Below, one piece after another: positions 1 through 9,291 of a DNA stretch of 64,000 nucleotides. The DNA is taken from NCBI GenBank assembly GCA_965220985.1, contig OZ244854.1:3844001-3908000 (forward strand), written 5' to 3'. A model generated the notes under the pieces. That model was not told where the DNA came from and ran no database searches. It saw only the letters and a list, made by a program, of their open reading frames with translations. A program made the position numbers and the translations under genes. The DNA comes from JAPPHA01 sp965220985 (lineage in GTDB: Bacteria > Pseudomonadota > Alphaproteobacteria > Rhodobacterales > Rhodobacteraceae). Each line of letters opens with the position of its first letter. Position 1 is the stretch's first letter.

Positions 1-1
1 A

Positions 2-427
2 ATCGAAAGCCTGCGCATGGAAAAAGGCTACATCTATTGGTCAAGCGACGTGACACCGGACTACACGCCGGTCGAGGCGGGCGTCGGCTTCCGGGTACAC
101 CTGGAGTCCAAGGGTGAATTCCTGGGACGCGCTGTGCTGGAATCGCAAAAGGGCGGCAACCTCGATCGCAAGCTCTGCACCTTCGTGACCGACGCAGACC
201 TGCCGCTGACCGGCGGTGAAACGATCCTCGTTGGAGACGAGGTGGTCTCGCTCGCGACTTCGGTGGGCTTCGGCTACACCGTCGGAAAGACAATTGTTCG
301 CGGTTACCTGGAAAAGGCGCACTGGGACAACGCGGATTTCATGCTCGAGGTCTTCGGTGATCGACACCCCATCACCCAGGTGGATGGGCCGCTCTACGAT
401 CCGGGAAACAAGGCGCTCAAGGGATAG
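2..427 (+). CDS. FAD/GcvT-type demethylating oxidoreductase, C-terminal part (5' end outside window)
   Basis: The frame is open from the window edge, so the gene starts upstream and only about 141 residues are seen. They match the aminomethyltransferase (GcvT) C-terminal domain: the run RMEKGY is followed by DYTPVEAGVGF and, later, a GFGYTVGKTI stretch. The same layout (RLEKGF, DHTPDEAGLGW, GFGHTIGRSI) ends the 810-residue protein at 6537, so the two are paralogues. Such domains move a one-carbon unit released from N-methyl groups to tetrahydrofolate. The ORF closes 20 bases before the phosphotransferase at 448, suggesting one operon. The N-terminal FAD domain is assumed from the paralogue and cannot be seen here. 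Confidence 0.8.
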   Translation: MESLRMEKGYIYWSSDVTPDYTPVEAGVGFRVHLESKGEFLGRAVLESQKGGNLDRKLCTFVTDADLPLTGGETILVGDEVVSLATSVGFGYTVGKTIVRGYLEKAHWDNADFMLEVFGDRHPITQVDGPLYDPGNKALKG

Positions 428-447
428 ACGGGAAAAGGAAGGTCCTC

Positions 448-1371
448 ATGACGGAACACGCAGAAACGGTGGTGGCAGCGCTCCGCGCGGCGCCAGGGTT
501 CGAGAATGCCGAAGTTCGAAGCATCACTCGACTCGGCGGTCTGACGAACCTGGTGCACCGGGTTGATTTGTCCGACCGCTCGGTAATCGTTCGCATCCCC
601 GGTGCCGGAACAGAGGAGTACATCGACCGGGCGATCGAAATCCACAACGCCAGGGCTGCTGCCATGGCCGGCGTCTCGCCCGAGGTCATCCATGCCGATG
701 CTGACAGTGGCCTGATGATCAGCGAAACCGTGCAGAACATCGAAACGATGACGCCGGCCCTATTCAAGTCGCGTGCCGGTGCCGCAGGCCGAGCCGGGGT
801 GGCCTTGGCAAAACTCCACAACTCCGGCCAAACCTTCGAGTTCCGGTTCGAACTCTTTGCGATGATTGACGATTATCTGAAGGTTCTGTCGACCAAGGAC
901 GTCGAGTTGCCCGAAGGCTATCATGACGTGGTCGCGGCTGCAGAGCCAGTGAAGGAAGTTCTAGCAAATGCAGACCTGCCGCTTGCGCCCTGTCACTGCG
1001 ACCCGCTTTGCGAGAACTTTCTCGACGATGGCGAGATCATGTGGATCGTCGATTGGGAATACTCCGGCATGAACGATCCGCTGTGGGACGTGGGCGACCT
1101 TTCGGTCGAGGCCGGCATGGACGCAGATCAGGATGCCGAACTGATGCGGGCGTATTTCGGGCGGGAACCGGCGGCTTCGGAAACCGGCCGAATGGTGATC
1201 TACAAAGCTATGTGCGATCTGCTTTGGACACTTTGGGGCCTGATTCAGCACGCCGACGGCAACCCGACGGAAGATTTCTGGGCGTATTCCACGGGCCGTT
1301 TCGATCGATGCAAGGTGCTGATGCATGATGCGAGCTTCGAGCGCCACGTCGACGCCGTTCGCAACGGGTAG
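448..1371 (+). CDS. Choline/ethanolamine kinase-like (APH/LicA family) phosphotransferase
   Basis: A 307-residue cytoplasmic protein of the aminoglycoside phosphotransferase fold. The catalytic loop HCDPLCEN (about residue 181; HxDxxxxN pattern) is followed by the metal-binding DWEYSG about 20 residues later, as in choline and thiamine kinases. The start ATG follows an AAGGAAGG-type ribosome site. It sits between a GcvT-type oxidoreductase fragment and a betaine-type ABC importer, so its substrate is probably an amino alcohol or a methylated amine, but this is inference. A second, diverged member of the same family lies at 5655. The catalytic residues are intact; the exact acceptor cannot be read from the sequence. 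Confidence 0.85.
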   Translation: MTEHAETVVAALRAAPGFENAEVRSITRLGGLTNLVHRVDLSDRSVIVRIPGAGTEEYIDRAIEIHNARAAAMAGVSPEVIHADADSGLMISETVQNIETMTPALFKSRAGAAGRAGVALAKLHNSGQTFEFRFELFAMIDDYLKVLSTKDVELPEGYHDVVAAAEPVKEVLANADLPLAPCHCDPLCENFLDDGEIMWIVDWEYSGMNDPLWDVGDLSVEAGMDADQDAELMRAYFGREPAASETGRMVIYKAMCDLLWTLWGLIQHADGNPTEDFWAYSTGRFDRCKVLMHDASFERHVDAVRNG

Positions 1372-1616
1372 ACCGAGGGCCTTGCCAATTCGCATTGTCT
1401 CGGTCGGTATGGCTCGGGAACCATGGATTTGGTCCCTGGCAATCGGATTGCCCGCTTCCCAATTGCGGAGATGAAACAGCCGACTCGATCCAAATCGTTG
1501 AATTTTGTTGATTTGACGGCAGAAAGATGATCAAGTTTGATTGCGATGAGCGAGCGGGGACTGGCAATTCAGCGCAGCCTCGCCTTGTCGAATCGAACCA
1601 ATTGGGAGGAGAGATC

Positions 1617-2543
1617 ATGAGAACAATCGCAGCAGCTGCAGCACTGTCCATTGCAGCGATTCCGGCGTGGGCGGACAGCGCTGATCCGATCAAGCTGACC
1701 CTGCATGACTGGTCCGGACAGCTCATCACGACCACCCTCATGGGCGAGGTGCTCAAGGCAGGCGGCCACAATGTCGAATACGTGCAGGCCGACTACATCG
1801 CTCAGTTCGCAGGGCTGGAGACGGGCGATTTGCACGTTGCCATGGAGATCTGGGAAACGACTGGCCGCGAAGCAATGGATGCCGCAATTGCCACTGGCAA
1901 TGTCGTGTCGCTCGGCGAGACGGGCATGGAGGCAATCGAGGAGTGGTGGTACCCCTCGTACATGGAGGAGCGCTGCCCCGGACTGCCCAACTGGGAAGCT
2001 CTGAAGGACTGCCCGGAAGCCTTTGCGACTCCGGAAACCGCTCCGTTGGGTCGTTATCTTGGCGGTCCGGTGACCTGGGGCGGATTTGACGACGAACGTG
2101 TCGAGGCGCTCGAGCTGGACTTTGAAGTCGTTCATGCTGGCACCGACGCTGCGCTGTTTGCCGAGCTGGAAGCCGCATACCAGCGCCAGGACCCGATCGT
2201 TCTGTGGGTCTACTCGCCGCACTGGGCGCCCGCGAAGTACGAGGGCTCGTTCGTCGAGTTCCCGCCGTTTACGCCCGAGTGCTACAGCGACCCGTCCGTG
2301 GGCATCAATCCTGACGCAGCCTACGACTGTGGCAAGCCCACCGGACCGATCTGGAAAGTCGCCCACGTCGGACTGAAGGAAAGCCACCCTGATGCAACGC
2401 AGACGATCATGAACTTCACGATCTCGAATGCAGACATGGGGGCAATGGTCGCGGAAGTCGACCTGAACGGCAAGTCGGTCGAAGACACGGTCGCTGCCTG
2501 GATGGACGCAAATGAAGATACTTGGAAGGCTTGGCTGAACTGA
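1617..2543 (+). CDS. Periplasmic glycine betaine/choline-type substrate-binding protein (ProX/OpuAC family)
   Basis: About 308 residues with a Sec signal peptide (hydrophobic Ala-rich run, predicted cut after AWA near residue 20). The start is set by GGGAGGAG just upstream of the ATG at 1617; an in-frame upstream ATG at 1527 would destroy the signal peptide. The body carries the OpuAC signature: an early LTLHDWSGQ, the VAMEIWETTG segment, and several Trp/Tyr residues (EEWWYP, VTWGGF, VLWVYSPHW) able to form the aromatic cage known to hold quaternary ammonium groups. Four cysteines in the second half could form disulfides. The ATPase and permease genes follow, giving a full ABC importer. Confidence 0.9.
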   Translation: MRTIAAAAALSIAAIPAWADSADPIKLTLHDWSGQLITTTLMGEVLKAGGHNVEYVQADYIAQFAGLETGDLHVAMEIWETTGREAMDAAIATGNVVSLGETGMEAIEEWWYPSYMEERCPGLPNWEALKDCPEAFATPETAPLGRYLGGPVTWGGFDDERVEALELDFEVVHAGTDAALFAELEAAYQRQDPIVLWVYSPHWAPAKYEGSFVEFPPFTPECYSDPSVGINPDAAYDCGKPTGPIWKVAHVGLKESHPDATQTIMNFTISNADMGAMVAEVDLNGKSVEDTVAAWMDANEDTWKAWLN

Positions 2544-2559
2544 ACCCTTCCTGATCCAT

Positions 2560-2585
2560 CGCGCCCGCACTCACGTGCGGGCGCG
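2560..2585 (+). terminator. Hairpin between binding-protein and ATPase genes
   Basis: A perfect 11-bp stem (CGCGCCCGCAC paired with GTGCGGGCGCG) closed by the loop TCAC, followed by CTTTCC. It starts 16 bases after the stop of the binding-protein gene. The T tract is poor, so it may act as a partial terminator or an mRNA 3'-end stabiliser. Such an element would let the binding protein be made in excess over the downstream ATPase and permease, a common arrangement in ABC operons. Confidence 0.6.
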
Positions 2586-2662
2586 CTTTCCATCCCGAAA
2601 ATGCACGGCCGATCGGGGGTCCGGTCTCGGGGCCCGAGAAAATTTTGGCCGAGGAAGCGAAG

Positions 2663-3676
2663 ATGACCAATCAGGTTCTGCTGGACTGCCAAGGCGTGTG
2701 GAAACTCTACGGCCCGCAGGCAGATGCCATCCTGAAAGAACACGCCGATCCTGATCTGGAACTTCTCAAGGCAAAAGGCGTGATTGGAGCGGTGCGTTCT
2801 GCCGACGTGCAGATCCATCGTGGCGAGATCTTCGTCATCATGGGCCTGTCGGGGTCCGGAAAATCCACCTTGGTGCGTTGCCTCTCCCGTCTGGTCGAAC
2901 CGACTGCCGGATCCATCAACTTTGACGGGTTGGATCTGCTCAAGGCGTCGGATGCCGAACTCATCGAGATCCGCCGAAAGAAGATGGGGATGGTGTTTCA
3001 GCAGTTTGCCTTGCTGCCGCACTTGACTGTGCTGGAAAACGCAGCCTTCCCGCTCGACGTGCAAGGCGTGGACCGCAAGACCCGCGAAAAACGCGCGCGA
3101 GAAATGATCGAGCTTGTCGGATTGAGCGGTCGCGAGAACAACTACCCCCGCGAACTCTCGGGCGGACAGCAGCAACGGGTCGGCATCGCGCGCTCGCTGG
3201 CGGTGGAACCCGATCTTTGGTTCCTCGACGAGCCATTCTCGGCGCTTGATCCACTGATTCGGCGCGAGATGCAGGACGAGTTCATGCGGCTGCAGAACAT
3301 GCTCAAGAAAACGATCGTGTTCATCACCCACGACTTTGACGAGGCAATTCGTCTCGCGGACCGCATTGCAGTGATGAAGGACGGCGCGATCGAGCAGATC
3401 GCGGCCCCGGAAGAGTTGGTGCTGAATCCTGCGACGGACTATGTCGCTGAGTTCACCAAACACGTCTCTCGCGCGAAGGTCATTCGCGCCAAGACCATCA
3501 TGTCGCCTGCCGCGGCAGAAAGTTTTGCGGGCGACATCATGCATGACGCGACAGTCGAAAGCGTCGCCGACCAGGTCGAGGCCGCCGCAGAGCCGTTCCG
3601 CGTGGTGCAAGATGGCAACGTGATCGGCCAGATCGACAAGAAGGCCGTGGTGGACGTGCTCGTGGGGCGCCTTTGA
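2663..3676 (+). CDS. ABC transporter ATPase, glycine betaine/proline type (ProV-like)
   Basis: A 337-residue ATP-binding subunit. Walker A GLSGSGKST (about residue 61), signature LSGGQQQR (about 164) and Walker B FLDEPFSALD (about 187) are intact. The long segment before Walker A and the C-terminal tail with a weak CBS-like stretch are typical of the ProV/OpuA class. I place the start at the ATG at 2663, preceded by GAGGA at good spacing; the longer reading from a TTG at 2645 lacks a ribosome site. The stop overlaps the permease start by one base (TGATG), so translation is probably coupled. Confidence 0.92.
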   Translation: MTNQVLLDCQGVWKLYGPQADAILKEHADPDLELLKAKGVIGAVRSADVQIHRGEIFVIMGLSGSGKSTLVRCLSRLVEPTAGSINFDGLDLLKASDAELIEIRRKKMGMVFQQFALLPHLTVLENAAFPLDVQGVDRKTREKRAREMIELVGLSGRENNYPRELSGGQQQRVGIARSLAVEPDLWFLDEPFSALDPLIRREMQDEFMRLQNMLKKTIVFITHDFDEAIRLADRIAVMKDGAIEQIAAPEELVLNPATDYVAEFTKHVSRAKVIRAKTIMSPAAAESFAGDIMHDATVESVADQVEAAAEPFRVVQDGNVIGQIDKKAVVDVLVGRL

Positions 3677-5658
3677 TGCGACGTTGGATGACATGGAATT
3701 CTGCCTTTTGGGGCGGGCTGTTCGCTGTCACCCTGTTGTTTTCGACCTACTCCTTCCAGATCTACAAGGCGCTGGATGCACGCTGGATCATCCGATTCCC
3801 CAAGGCATACGAACTGCCCACGGAAGTTTGGCTGTCGGCATTTCTCGACTGGCTCGTGGACAACGCGCATTTCGTTTTCTTCACTTTTCGCGACGTGACC
3901 CGCGCGATCGCGGCTCTCATCGAAGCGCCGTACCGAGTCCTGCTCAATCTGTTGATCGAAGGCTTCCAAAGCGGGCTTGGTGAACAAGCCGTGCAATATG
4001 CGCCGTCCCTCACCTGGATAGCGGTCATTGCGGTTGCTGTGGCGATTGCCCATTACGCGAAGGACTGGAGACTTGCCGCTCTCACCGGCGCCTGCTTTGC
4101 GTATCTTGCCGTGTTCGGCCAGTGGGACAGCGCAATGGTCACGCTGGCTTCCGTTCTCGTCGCCGTCCCGATCGGCTCGACCGGCGGACTTCTCCTCGGC
4201 ATCGCAGCCTATCGCAGCCCGTTGATCGAGAAACTGCTGCGGCCGATCCTGGATCTGATGCAGACGGTCCCGGTCTTTGCCTATCTTGTGCCGGTTCTGA
4301 TCCTCTTTGGCTTCGGTCCGGTTGCGGCCCTCGTGGCAACGGTGATCTACGCCATGCCGCCCATGGTGCGGGTGACGATCGTCGCTCTCAAGAGCGTGCC
4401 GGAAGAGATCAAGGAAGCGGGCCTGATGGTCGGCTGCACGCGTCGCCAGATGATGTGGAAAATCCTCGTTCCCTCTGCCAGCCCGGCGCTCATGGTCGGC
4501 GTGAACCAGGTGATCATGCTCACGCTCAACATGGTGATCATCGCCTCGATGATCGGTGCGGGCGGCCTCGGGTTCGACGTGCTGGCCAGTCTGCGGCGAC
4601 TGGACATTGGCGGAGGCATCGAGGCGGGTCTCGGAATCGTGGTCATGGCAATCGCGCTCGATCGCGTCAGCCAGGCCTTCGCGACGCGCGGCATGCAAGA
4701 GTCGCTCTCAGGCAACTACGTCCAGCGTCATCCGTGGTTGGCGACATCTTTCGCGATCATCGTGGGCACGCTCATCCTGGGACGGTTCGCGCCGGGCGTG
4801 CAGACGTATCCTGACGCGCTGACGATCTCCACCGGCGGGTTCTGGTCCGATGCGATGGAGTGGATCAACGTGAACTATTATGACGCGTTCGAGGCAATCA
4901 AGCTGTTCTTTCTGCAGGGATTGCTCTTGCCGGTCAAAAAGTTCTTCACAGGCATTCCATGGGCCTGGGGAATCATCGCGATGGGGCTTTTCGCCGGAAG
5001 GGTGGCCGGCTGGCGAATGGGCGTCGTGGCCGCGCTGTTCATGGGATTCATCGCCGCGAGCGGCCTGTGGGGCAAGGCCATGGTCACGATCTACCTTTGC
5101 GGCGTCTCCGTCCTGATCGCGACCATCATTGGCATCCCCTTGGGCATCTGGGCATCGGAGCGTCCCGGCGCAGGCAGGGTGATCCTTGGCTTGATGGACA
5201 CGCTGCAGACCCTGCCGAGCTTCGTTTACCTGATTCCGGTCGTCATGCTCTTTCGGGTCGGAGATTTCAGCGCCATGATCGCCGTGGTCCTGTACGCCTT
5301 GGCCCCTGCAGTTCGTTATGCAGCCTTCGGACTGCGCGAAGTGCCCGAACACCTGATCGAGGCGGGCCGGATGACAGGCTGCACGCCGCGCCAGATCCTG
5401 GTCCGGATCAAGCTGCCATTGGCGACGCCGCAGCTTCTGCTGGGTCTCAACCAGACCATCATGCTTGCCCTTTCAATGCTGGTGATCACGGCTCTGGTCG
5501 GGACCCGGGATCTTGGTCAAGAGGTCTACATCGCCCTGACCAAGGCGAATGCCGGTCAGGGCATTGTCGCAGGTCTGTGCGTGGCATTCATCGCGATAAT
5601 CGCTGATCGCGTCGTCAACGCTGCGGCCGAACAGCAACGACGGAGGCTGGGAATATGA
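3676..5658 (+). CDS. Fused double permease of a betaine-type ABC importer (ProW-ProW)
   Basis: A 660-residue inner-membrane protein, about twice the usual ProW permease domain, with two binding-protein-dependent permease domains. The cytoplasmic EAA-type coupling loop occurs twice, in EEIKEAGLMVGCTRRQM (about residue 241) and EHLIEAGRMTGCTPRQI (about 558), each followed by the same P-x-A-x-P-x-L and GVNQ/GLNQTIM pattern. The halves are clearly duplicated but diverged. One chain could thus supply both membrane halves of the transporter. It overlaps the ATPase by one base and the following kinase by four (ATGA). This is a real fusion; no frameshift or internal start with a ribosome site is evident at the junction. 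Confidence 0.88.
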   Translation: MRRWMTWNSAFWGGLFAVTLLFSTYSFQIYKALDARWIIRFPKAYELPTEVWLSAFLDWLVDNAHFVFFTFRDVTRAIAALIEAPYRVLLNLLIEGFQSGLGEQAVQYAPSLTWIAVIAVAVAIAHYAKDWRLAALTGACFAYLAVFGQWDSAMVTLASVLVAVPIGSTGGLLLGIAAYRSPLIEKLLRPILDLMQTVPVFAYLVPVLILFGFGPVAALVATVIYAMPPMVRVTIVALKSVPEEIKEAGLMVGCTRRQMMWKILVPSASPALMVGVNQVIMLTLNMVIIASMIGAGGLGFDVLASLRRLDIGGGIEAGLGIVVMAIALDRVSQAFATRGMQESLSGNYVQRHPWLATSFAIIVGTLILGRFAPGVQTYPDALTISTGGFWSDAMEWINVNYYDAFEAIKLFFLQGLLLPVKKFFTGIPWAWGIIAMGLFAGRVAGWRMGVVAALFMGFIAASGLWGKAMVTIYLCGVSVLIATIIGIPLGIWASERPGAGRVILGLMDTLQTLPSFVYLIPVVMLFRVGDFSAMIAVVLYALAPAVRYAAFGLREVPEHLIEAGRMTGCTPRQILVRIKLPLATPQLLLGLNQTIMLALSMLVITALVGTRDLGQEVYIALTKANAGQGIVAGLCVAFIAIIADRVVNAAAEQQRRRLGI

Positions 5659-6527
5659 ACGAAGCGATCCAACGCGCGGAGGCTCTGCCGTGCTTCAAGA
5701 AACCGACCGACATCATCCCGCTTGGCGGCGGCATCACCAACGTGAACCTGAAGGTGACCGATGACGGGTCTGCATATGTGGTGCGGCTGGGCGCCGACAT
5801 TCCCGAGCACGGCGTCATGCGCTGGAATGAACTTGCGCTGAGCCGAGCGGCCCACGCGCTCGGCGTTGCACCAAGAATCGTCCACAGCGAACCGGGCGTC
5901 CTGGTGCTGGACTTCATCGAGGCACGAACTTTCGCCGAGGACGATGTCCGGTCTCCGAACAACCTGCCGCGAATTGTCGACCTGATCGCGAAAACCCATC
6001 GCGGGCTGGGCGCGCATCTCACGGAGCCGGTGCTCGCGTTCTGGCCATACCAGGTGAACCGGACCTATGTGACGCGGCTTCTGGCGGAGAATTCGGCCCA
6101 TGCGGCCAAGTTGCCCGAGTTGATGGCCGAACAGGACAAGCTGATTGCCGCAACGGGCCCCGTGGATCTGGTGATCGGCCACAACGACTTGCTTGCGGCC
6201 AACATCATGGATGACGGCGCTCGACTGTGGCTCATCGATTGGGAATACGGCGGATTCAATTCTCCCCTGTTCGATCTGGCGGGGCTCGCCGGCAACAACG
6301 GCCTGACCGAGACCCAGGAAAGGGACATGCTGTCGCAGTATTTCGAGACCGATCCAGAGTCCCACTGGCGCTCGTATCAGGCGATGAAATGCGCATCCCT
6401 GATGCGGGAGACCCTCTGGTCCATGATGTCGGAAATTCATTCCGAGATCGACTTCGACTACGCCGGTTACACTGCGGAAAACCTTGCGCGGTTGCACGCC
6501 GCCCTGACCGATTTCCACAACGCGTAA
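5655..6527 (+). CDS. Second choline-kinase-like (APH/LicA family) phosphotransferase
   Basis: A 290-residue protein translationally coupled to the permease through an ATGA overlap. It shows the kinase catalytic loop GHNDLLAANIM (about residue 176) and the metal-binding LIDWEYGG (about 195), plus an N-terminal nucleotide-loop region with PLGGGITNVN. It resembles the protein at 448 in layout but differs widely in sequence, so the operon carries two kinases that may act on different substrates or steps. The oxidoreductase gene follows after nine bases. A link to amino-alcohol phosphorylation is inference from family and context. Confidence 0.85.
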   Translation: MNEAIQRAEALPCFKKPTDIIPLGGGITNVNLKVTDDGSAYVVRLGADIPEHGVMRWNELALSRAAHALGVAPRIVHSEPGVLVLDFIEARTFAEDDVRSPNNLPRIVDLIAKTHRGLGAHLTEPVLAFWPYQVNRTYVTRLLAENSAHAAKLPELMAEQDKLIAATGPVDLVIGHNDLLAANIMDDGARLWLIDWEYGGFNSPLFDLAGLAGNNGLTETQERDMLSQYFETDPESHWRSYQAMKCASLMRETLWSMMSEIHSEIDFDYAGYTAENLARLHAALTDFHNA

Positions 6528-6536
6528 GGGAGCGAC

Positions 6537-8969
6537 ATGAGTCTCCCGTCTTCCGCCAAAATCATCGTCATCGGCGGCGGCATCGTCGGATGTTCGACCG
6601 CCTATCACCTGGCCAAGATGGGCAAGGAAGTTCTGCTGCTGGAGAAGGCCCAGCTCACCTCCGGGTCGACCTGGCACGCGGCCGGCCTGGTTGGTCAGCT
6701 GCGCTCCAATGCGAACATCACCCAGCTTCTGGGCTATTCGATCGAACTTTACGATCGGCTGGAAGAAGAGACCGGCCTGGCAACGGGCTGGAAGATGAAC
6801 GGCGGCTTGCGCCTCGCTTGCAACCAGGAACGCTGGACCGAAGTGAAGCGACAAGCGACGACGGCGCACTCCTTCGGCCTCGACATGCAGTTGCTGTCGC
6901 CCCGGGAGGCCCAGGACCTGTGGCCGCTCATGGACATTGGCGACGTGGTTGGCGCCGCGTTCTTGCCGACTGACGGCCAGGCGAGCCCTTCGGACATCGC
7001 GCAAGCTCTCGCGAAAGGCGCGCGAGCGAGCGGCGCTCAACTGGTGGAAAACTGTCCGGTCTCCAAAATCGTCACCGAAAAGGGCAAGTTGGTTGGGGTT
7101 CGCACCCCGCAGGCCGACATCACGTGCGAAAAACTGGTGCTCTGCTGCGGTCAGTGGACGCGCGAACTGGCCGCGACCATCGGCGTGACCGTTCCACTGG
7201 TCTCCGTTGAACACCAGTACATGATCACGGAACCCTTCGGCGTGCCGTCCGACCTGCCGACTCTGCGCGACCCGGACCGCCTGACGTACTACAAGGAAGA
7301 AGTCGGTGGGCTGGTGATGGGTGGATACGAGCCCAATGGCATTCCGTGGGCGCAAAAGGGTATCCCGGATCCGTTCGACTTCCAACTCCTGGAATCCAAC
7401 TTCGATCACTTCGAACAGCTGGTCGAGCTGTCCCTGCCCCGCGTTCCGAAACTCGCGGAAGCCGGCATCAAGCAACTGCTGAACGGTCCCGAAAGCTTCA
7501 CGCCGGACGGGAATTTCATCATCGGCGAAGCCCCCGAGATGTCCAATGTCTTCGTTGGCGCGGGTTTCAACGCCTTTGGGATTGCCTCAGGTGGCGGTGC
7601 AGGCATGGCTCTGGCCGAGTGGGTCGCAAATGGCGCCCCGCCTTACGATCTGTGGTCTGCCGACATCCGCCGCTTTGGCCGTCCCCACACTGACACCGAC
7701 TGGGTCCGCACGCGTACCCTTGAGGCCTATGGCAAGCACTACACGATGGCCTGGCCCTCCGAGGAACACGAAAGCGGCCGCCCTTGCCGTCGTTCGCCGC
7801 TCTATGACACGCTCAAGGCATCCGGCGCGGTCTTCGGCGAAAAGCTCGGCTGGGAACGGCCGAACTGGTTCGCCGCCAAGGGCGAAGAAGCACGGGACAT
7901 CTACACGTTCGAGCGCCCGAACTGGCACACCGCCGTGGGCCGCGAGCACAAGGCAGCCCGCGAAACTGCGGCGCTGTTCGACCAGACGTCCTTTGCCAAG
8001 TACATCCTTGCCGGTCCCGACGCCGAGGATGCACTGCAATGGATCGCTTCCAACCGCGTCGACAAGCCGGTTGGGACGATCATCTATACCCAGATGCTGA
8101 ACGATGATGCGGGCATCGAGTGCGACCTGACCTGCGTGCGAACCAAGCAGGACGAATACTACATCGTCACCGGTACCGGTTTTGCGACCCACGATCTTGA
8201 CTGGATCAAGCGCAACATCCCCCGTGGCATGAACGCGCAAATTGTCGATGTGACCTCGTCCAACGCGGTTCTGTCCCTCTTCGGGCCGAAGTCTCGCGAA
8301 ATCCTGCGAGCTTGCACCAACGATGACGTGTCGAACGAAGGGCATCCCTTCGGCTGCGCGTACAGAATCGGCATTGCCGGTTGTCCGGTTCTGGCCATGC
8401 GGATCACATATGTCGGCGAACTTGGCTGGGAACTGCACCTGCCGGCGGAATATGCGCAAACCGTCTATGACGCGCTGCATGATGCCGGCACCGAGCACGG
8501 GCTTGTCAATGCGGGTTATCGCACAATCGAGACCCTGCGTCTCGAGAAGGGTTTTCGCTCCTGGTCCTCGGACATTGGTCCTGACCACACCCCGGACGAG
8601 GCTGGCTTGGGTTGGGCCGTCAAGATGAATTCGAACATGTCGTTCAAGGGCCGCGAAGCTGTTGCGAAACAGCGGGCGGAGGGCGTCAAGAAGATCATGG
8701 CGACCTTTACCACTGATCCGGACATCATCCTGTCGGGCCGCGAAACCATCTATCGCAACGGCGAGCGGTGCGGCTGGCTCAGTTCTGCCGGCTTCGGTCA
8801 CACGATCGGCAGGTCCATCGGCATGGGATACGTCCGCAGCGACAACCCGATCGACAAGGACGACGTGCTCTCTGGCACCTACGAGTTGGAAGTCGCCACC
8901 GTGCGCGTGCCTGCCGAGGTGACGCTGTCACCGCTGTTCGATCCCAAAATGGAAAAAGTGAAAGTCTGA
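6537..8969 (+). CDS. FAD-dependent demethylase with GcvT domain (dimethylglycine/sarcosine dehydrogenase family)
   Basis: An 810-residue two-part enzyme. Residues 1 to about 400 form an FAD-binding oxidoreductase: the dinucleotide motif VIGGGIVG is at residues 11-18, and His47 in STWHAAGL aligns with the histidine that binds FAD covalently in mammalian dimethylglycine and sarcosine dehydrogenases. Residues from about 430 to 800 are the folate-binding aminomethyltransferase domain. The known reaction is oxidative N-demethylation of a methylated glycine, with the one-carbon unit passed to tetrahydrofolate. No signal peptide is seen, so it is cytoplasmic. A GGGAGCGAC ribosome site precedes the ATG. 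It ends the operon begun by the importer; the precise substrate is not determined. Confidence 0.88.
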   Translation: MSLPSSAKIIVIGGGIVGCSTAYHLAKMGKEVLLLEKAQLTSGSTWHAAGLVGQLRSNANITQLLGYSIELYDRLEEETGLATGWKMNGGLRLACNQERWTEVKRQATTAHSFGLDMQLLSPREAQDLWPLMDIGDVVGAAFLPTDGQASPSDIAQALAKGARASGAQLVENCPVSKIVTEKGKLVGVRTPQADITCEKLVLCCGQWTRELAATIGVTVPLVSVEHQYMITEPFGVPSDLPTLRDPDRLTYYKEEVGGLVMGGYEPNGIPWAQKGIPDPFDFQLLESNFDHFEQLVELSLPRVPKLAEAGIKQLLNGPESFTPDGNFIIGEAPEMSNVFVGAGFNAFGIASGGGAGMALAEWVANGAPPYDLWSADIRRFGRPHTDTDWVRTRTLEAYGKHYTMAWPSEEHESGRPCRRSPLYDTLKASGAVFGEKLGWERPNWFAAKGEEARDIYTFERPNWHTAVGREHKAARETAALFDQTSFAKYILAGPDAEDALQWIASNRVDKPVGTIIYTQMLNDDAGIECDLTCVRTKQDEYYIVTGTGFATHDLDWIKRNIPRGMNAQIVDVTSSNAVLSLFGPKSREILRACTNDDVSNEGHPFGCAYRIGIAGCPVLAMRITYVGELGWELHLPAEYAQTVYDALHDAGTEHGLVNAGYRTIETLRLEKGFRSWSSDIGPDHTPDEAGLGWAVKMNSNMSFKGREAVAKQRAEGVKKIMATFTTDPDIILSGRETIYRNGERCGWLSSAGFGHTIGRSIGMGYVRSDNPIDKDDVLSGTYELEVATVRVPAEVTLSPLFDPKMEKVKV

Positions 8970-9291
8970 GCGTGGTGCCTTCCTCTCGATGTGCCGAAAT
9001 CATTGAGGATGTCGATGGCCAGCGCGAAGCGGATGATCTGTCTTTTCGAACAGGCGGCGTCGACGCTCTCTGAGAAGGAGGACCGAGACACGGAGGACTT
9101 CAGCGCATTCAATTTCGGGTCCCAACCTGGCAGTTAGGTCATACAGAACGCGTCACGGAGACCACCGGTGTTGTCGCCAGCGTCGGCTCTCATAAGTCAT
9201 GCAAAAACAGAAGGTTGCGGCAGGTCCGCCGAACCGCAGCCGCGCTTCCCAGTCGACATCCGTCGCCGAACTCGGTAAACTCGCGCAAAAT
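8970..9291. other. Non-coding stretch between operons
   Basis: With the operator that follows, 367 bases separate the oxidoreductase stop from the next supported start. The only open frames have no ribosome site and no recognisable product. I see no strong terminator hairpin. The promoter of the propeller/dehydrogenase operon must lie here, probably just before or overlapping the palindrome at 9292. Confidence 0.5.

Noticed and set aside
1416..1436. Possible hairpin after the first kinase gene (GGGAACCA with TGGTCCC)
   Set aside because: One bulged base, short stem and no T tract; too weak to call a terminator.
2321..4698. Long minus-strand frames opposite the importer ATPase and permease
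   Set aside because: Shadow frames with atypical composition; the plus-strand genes have intact motifs and ribosome sites.
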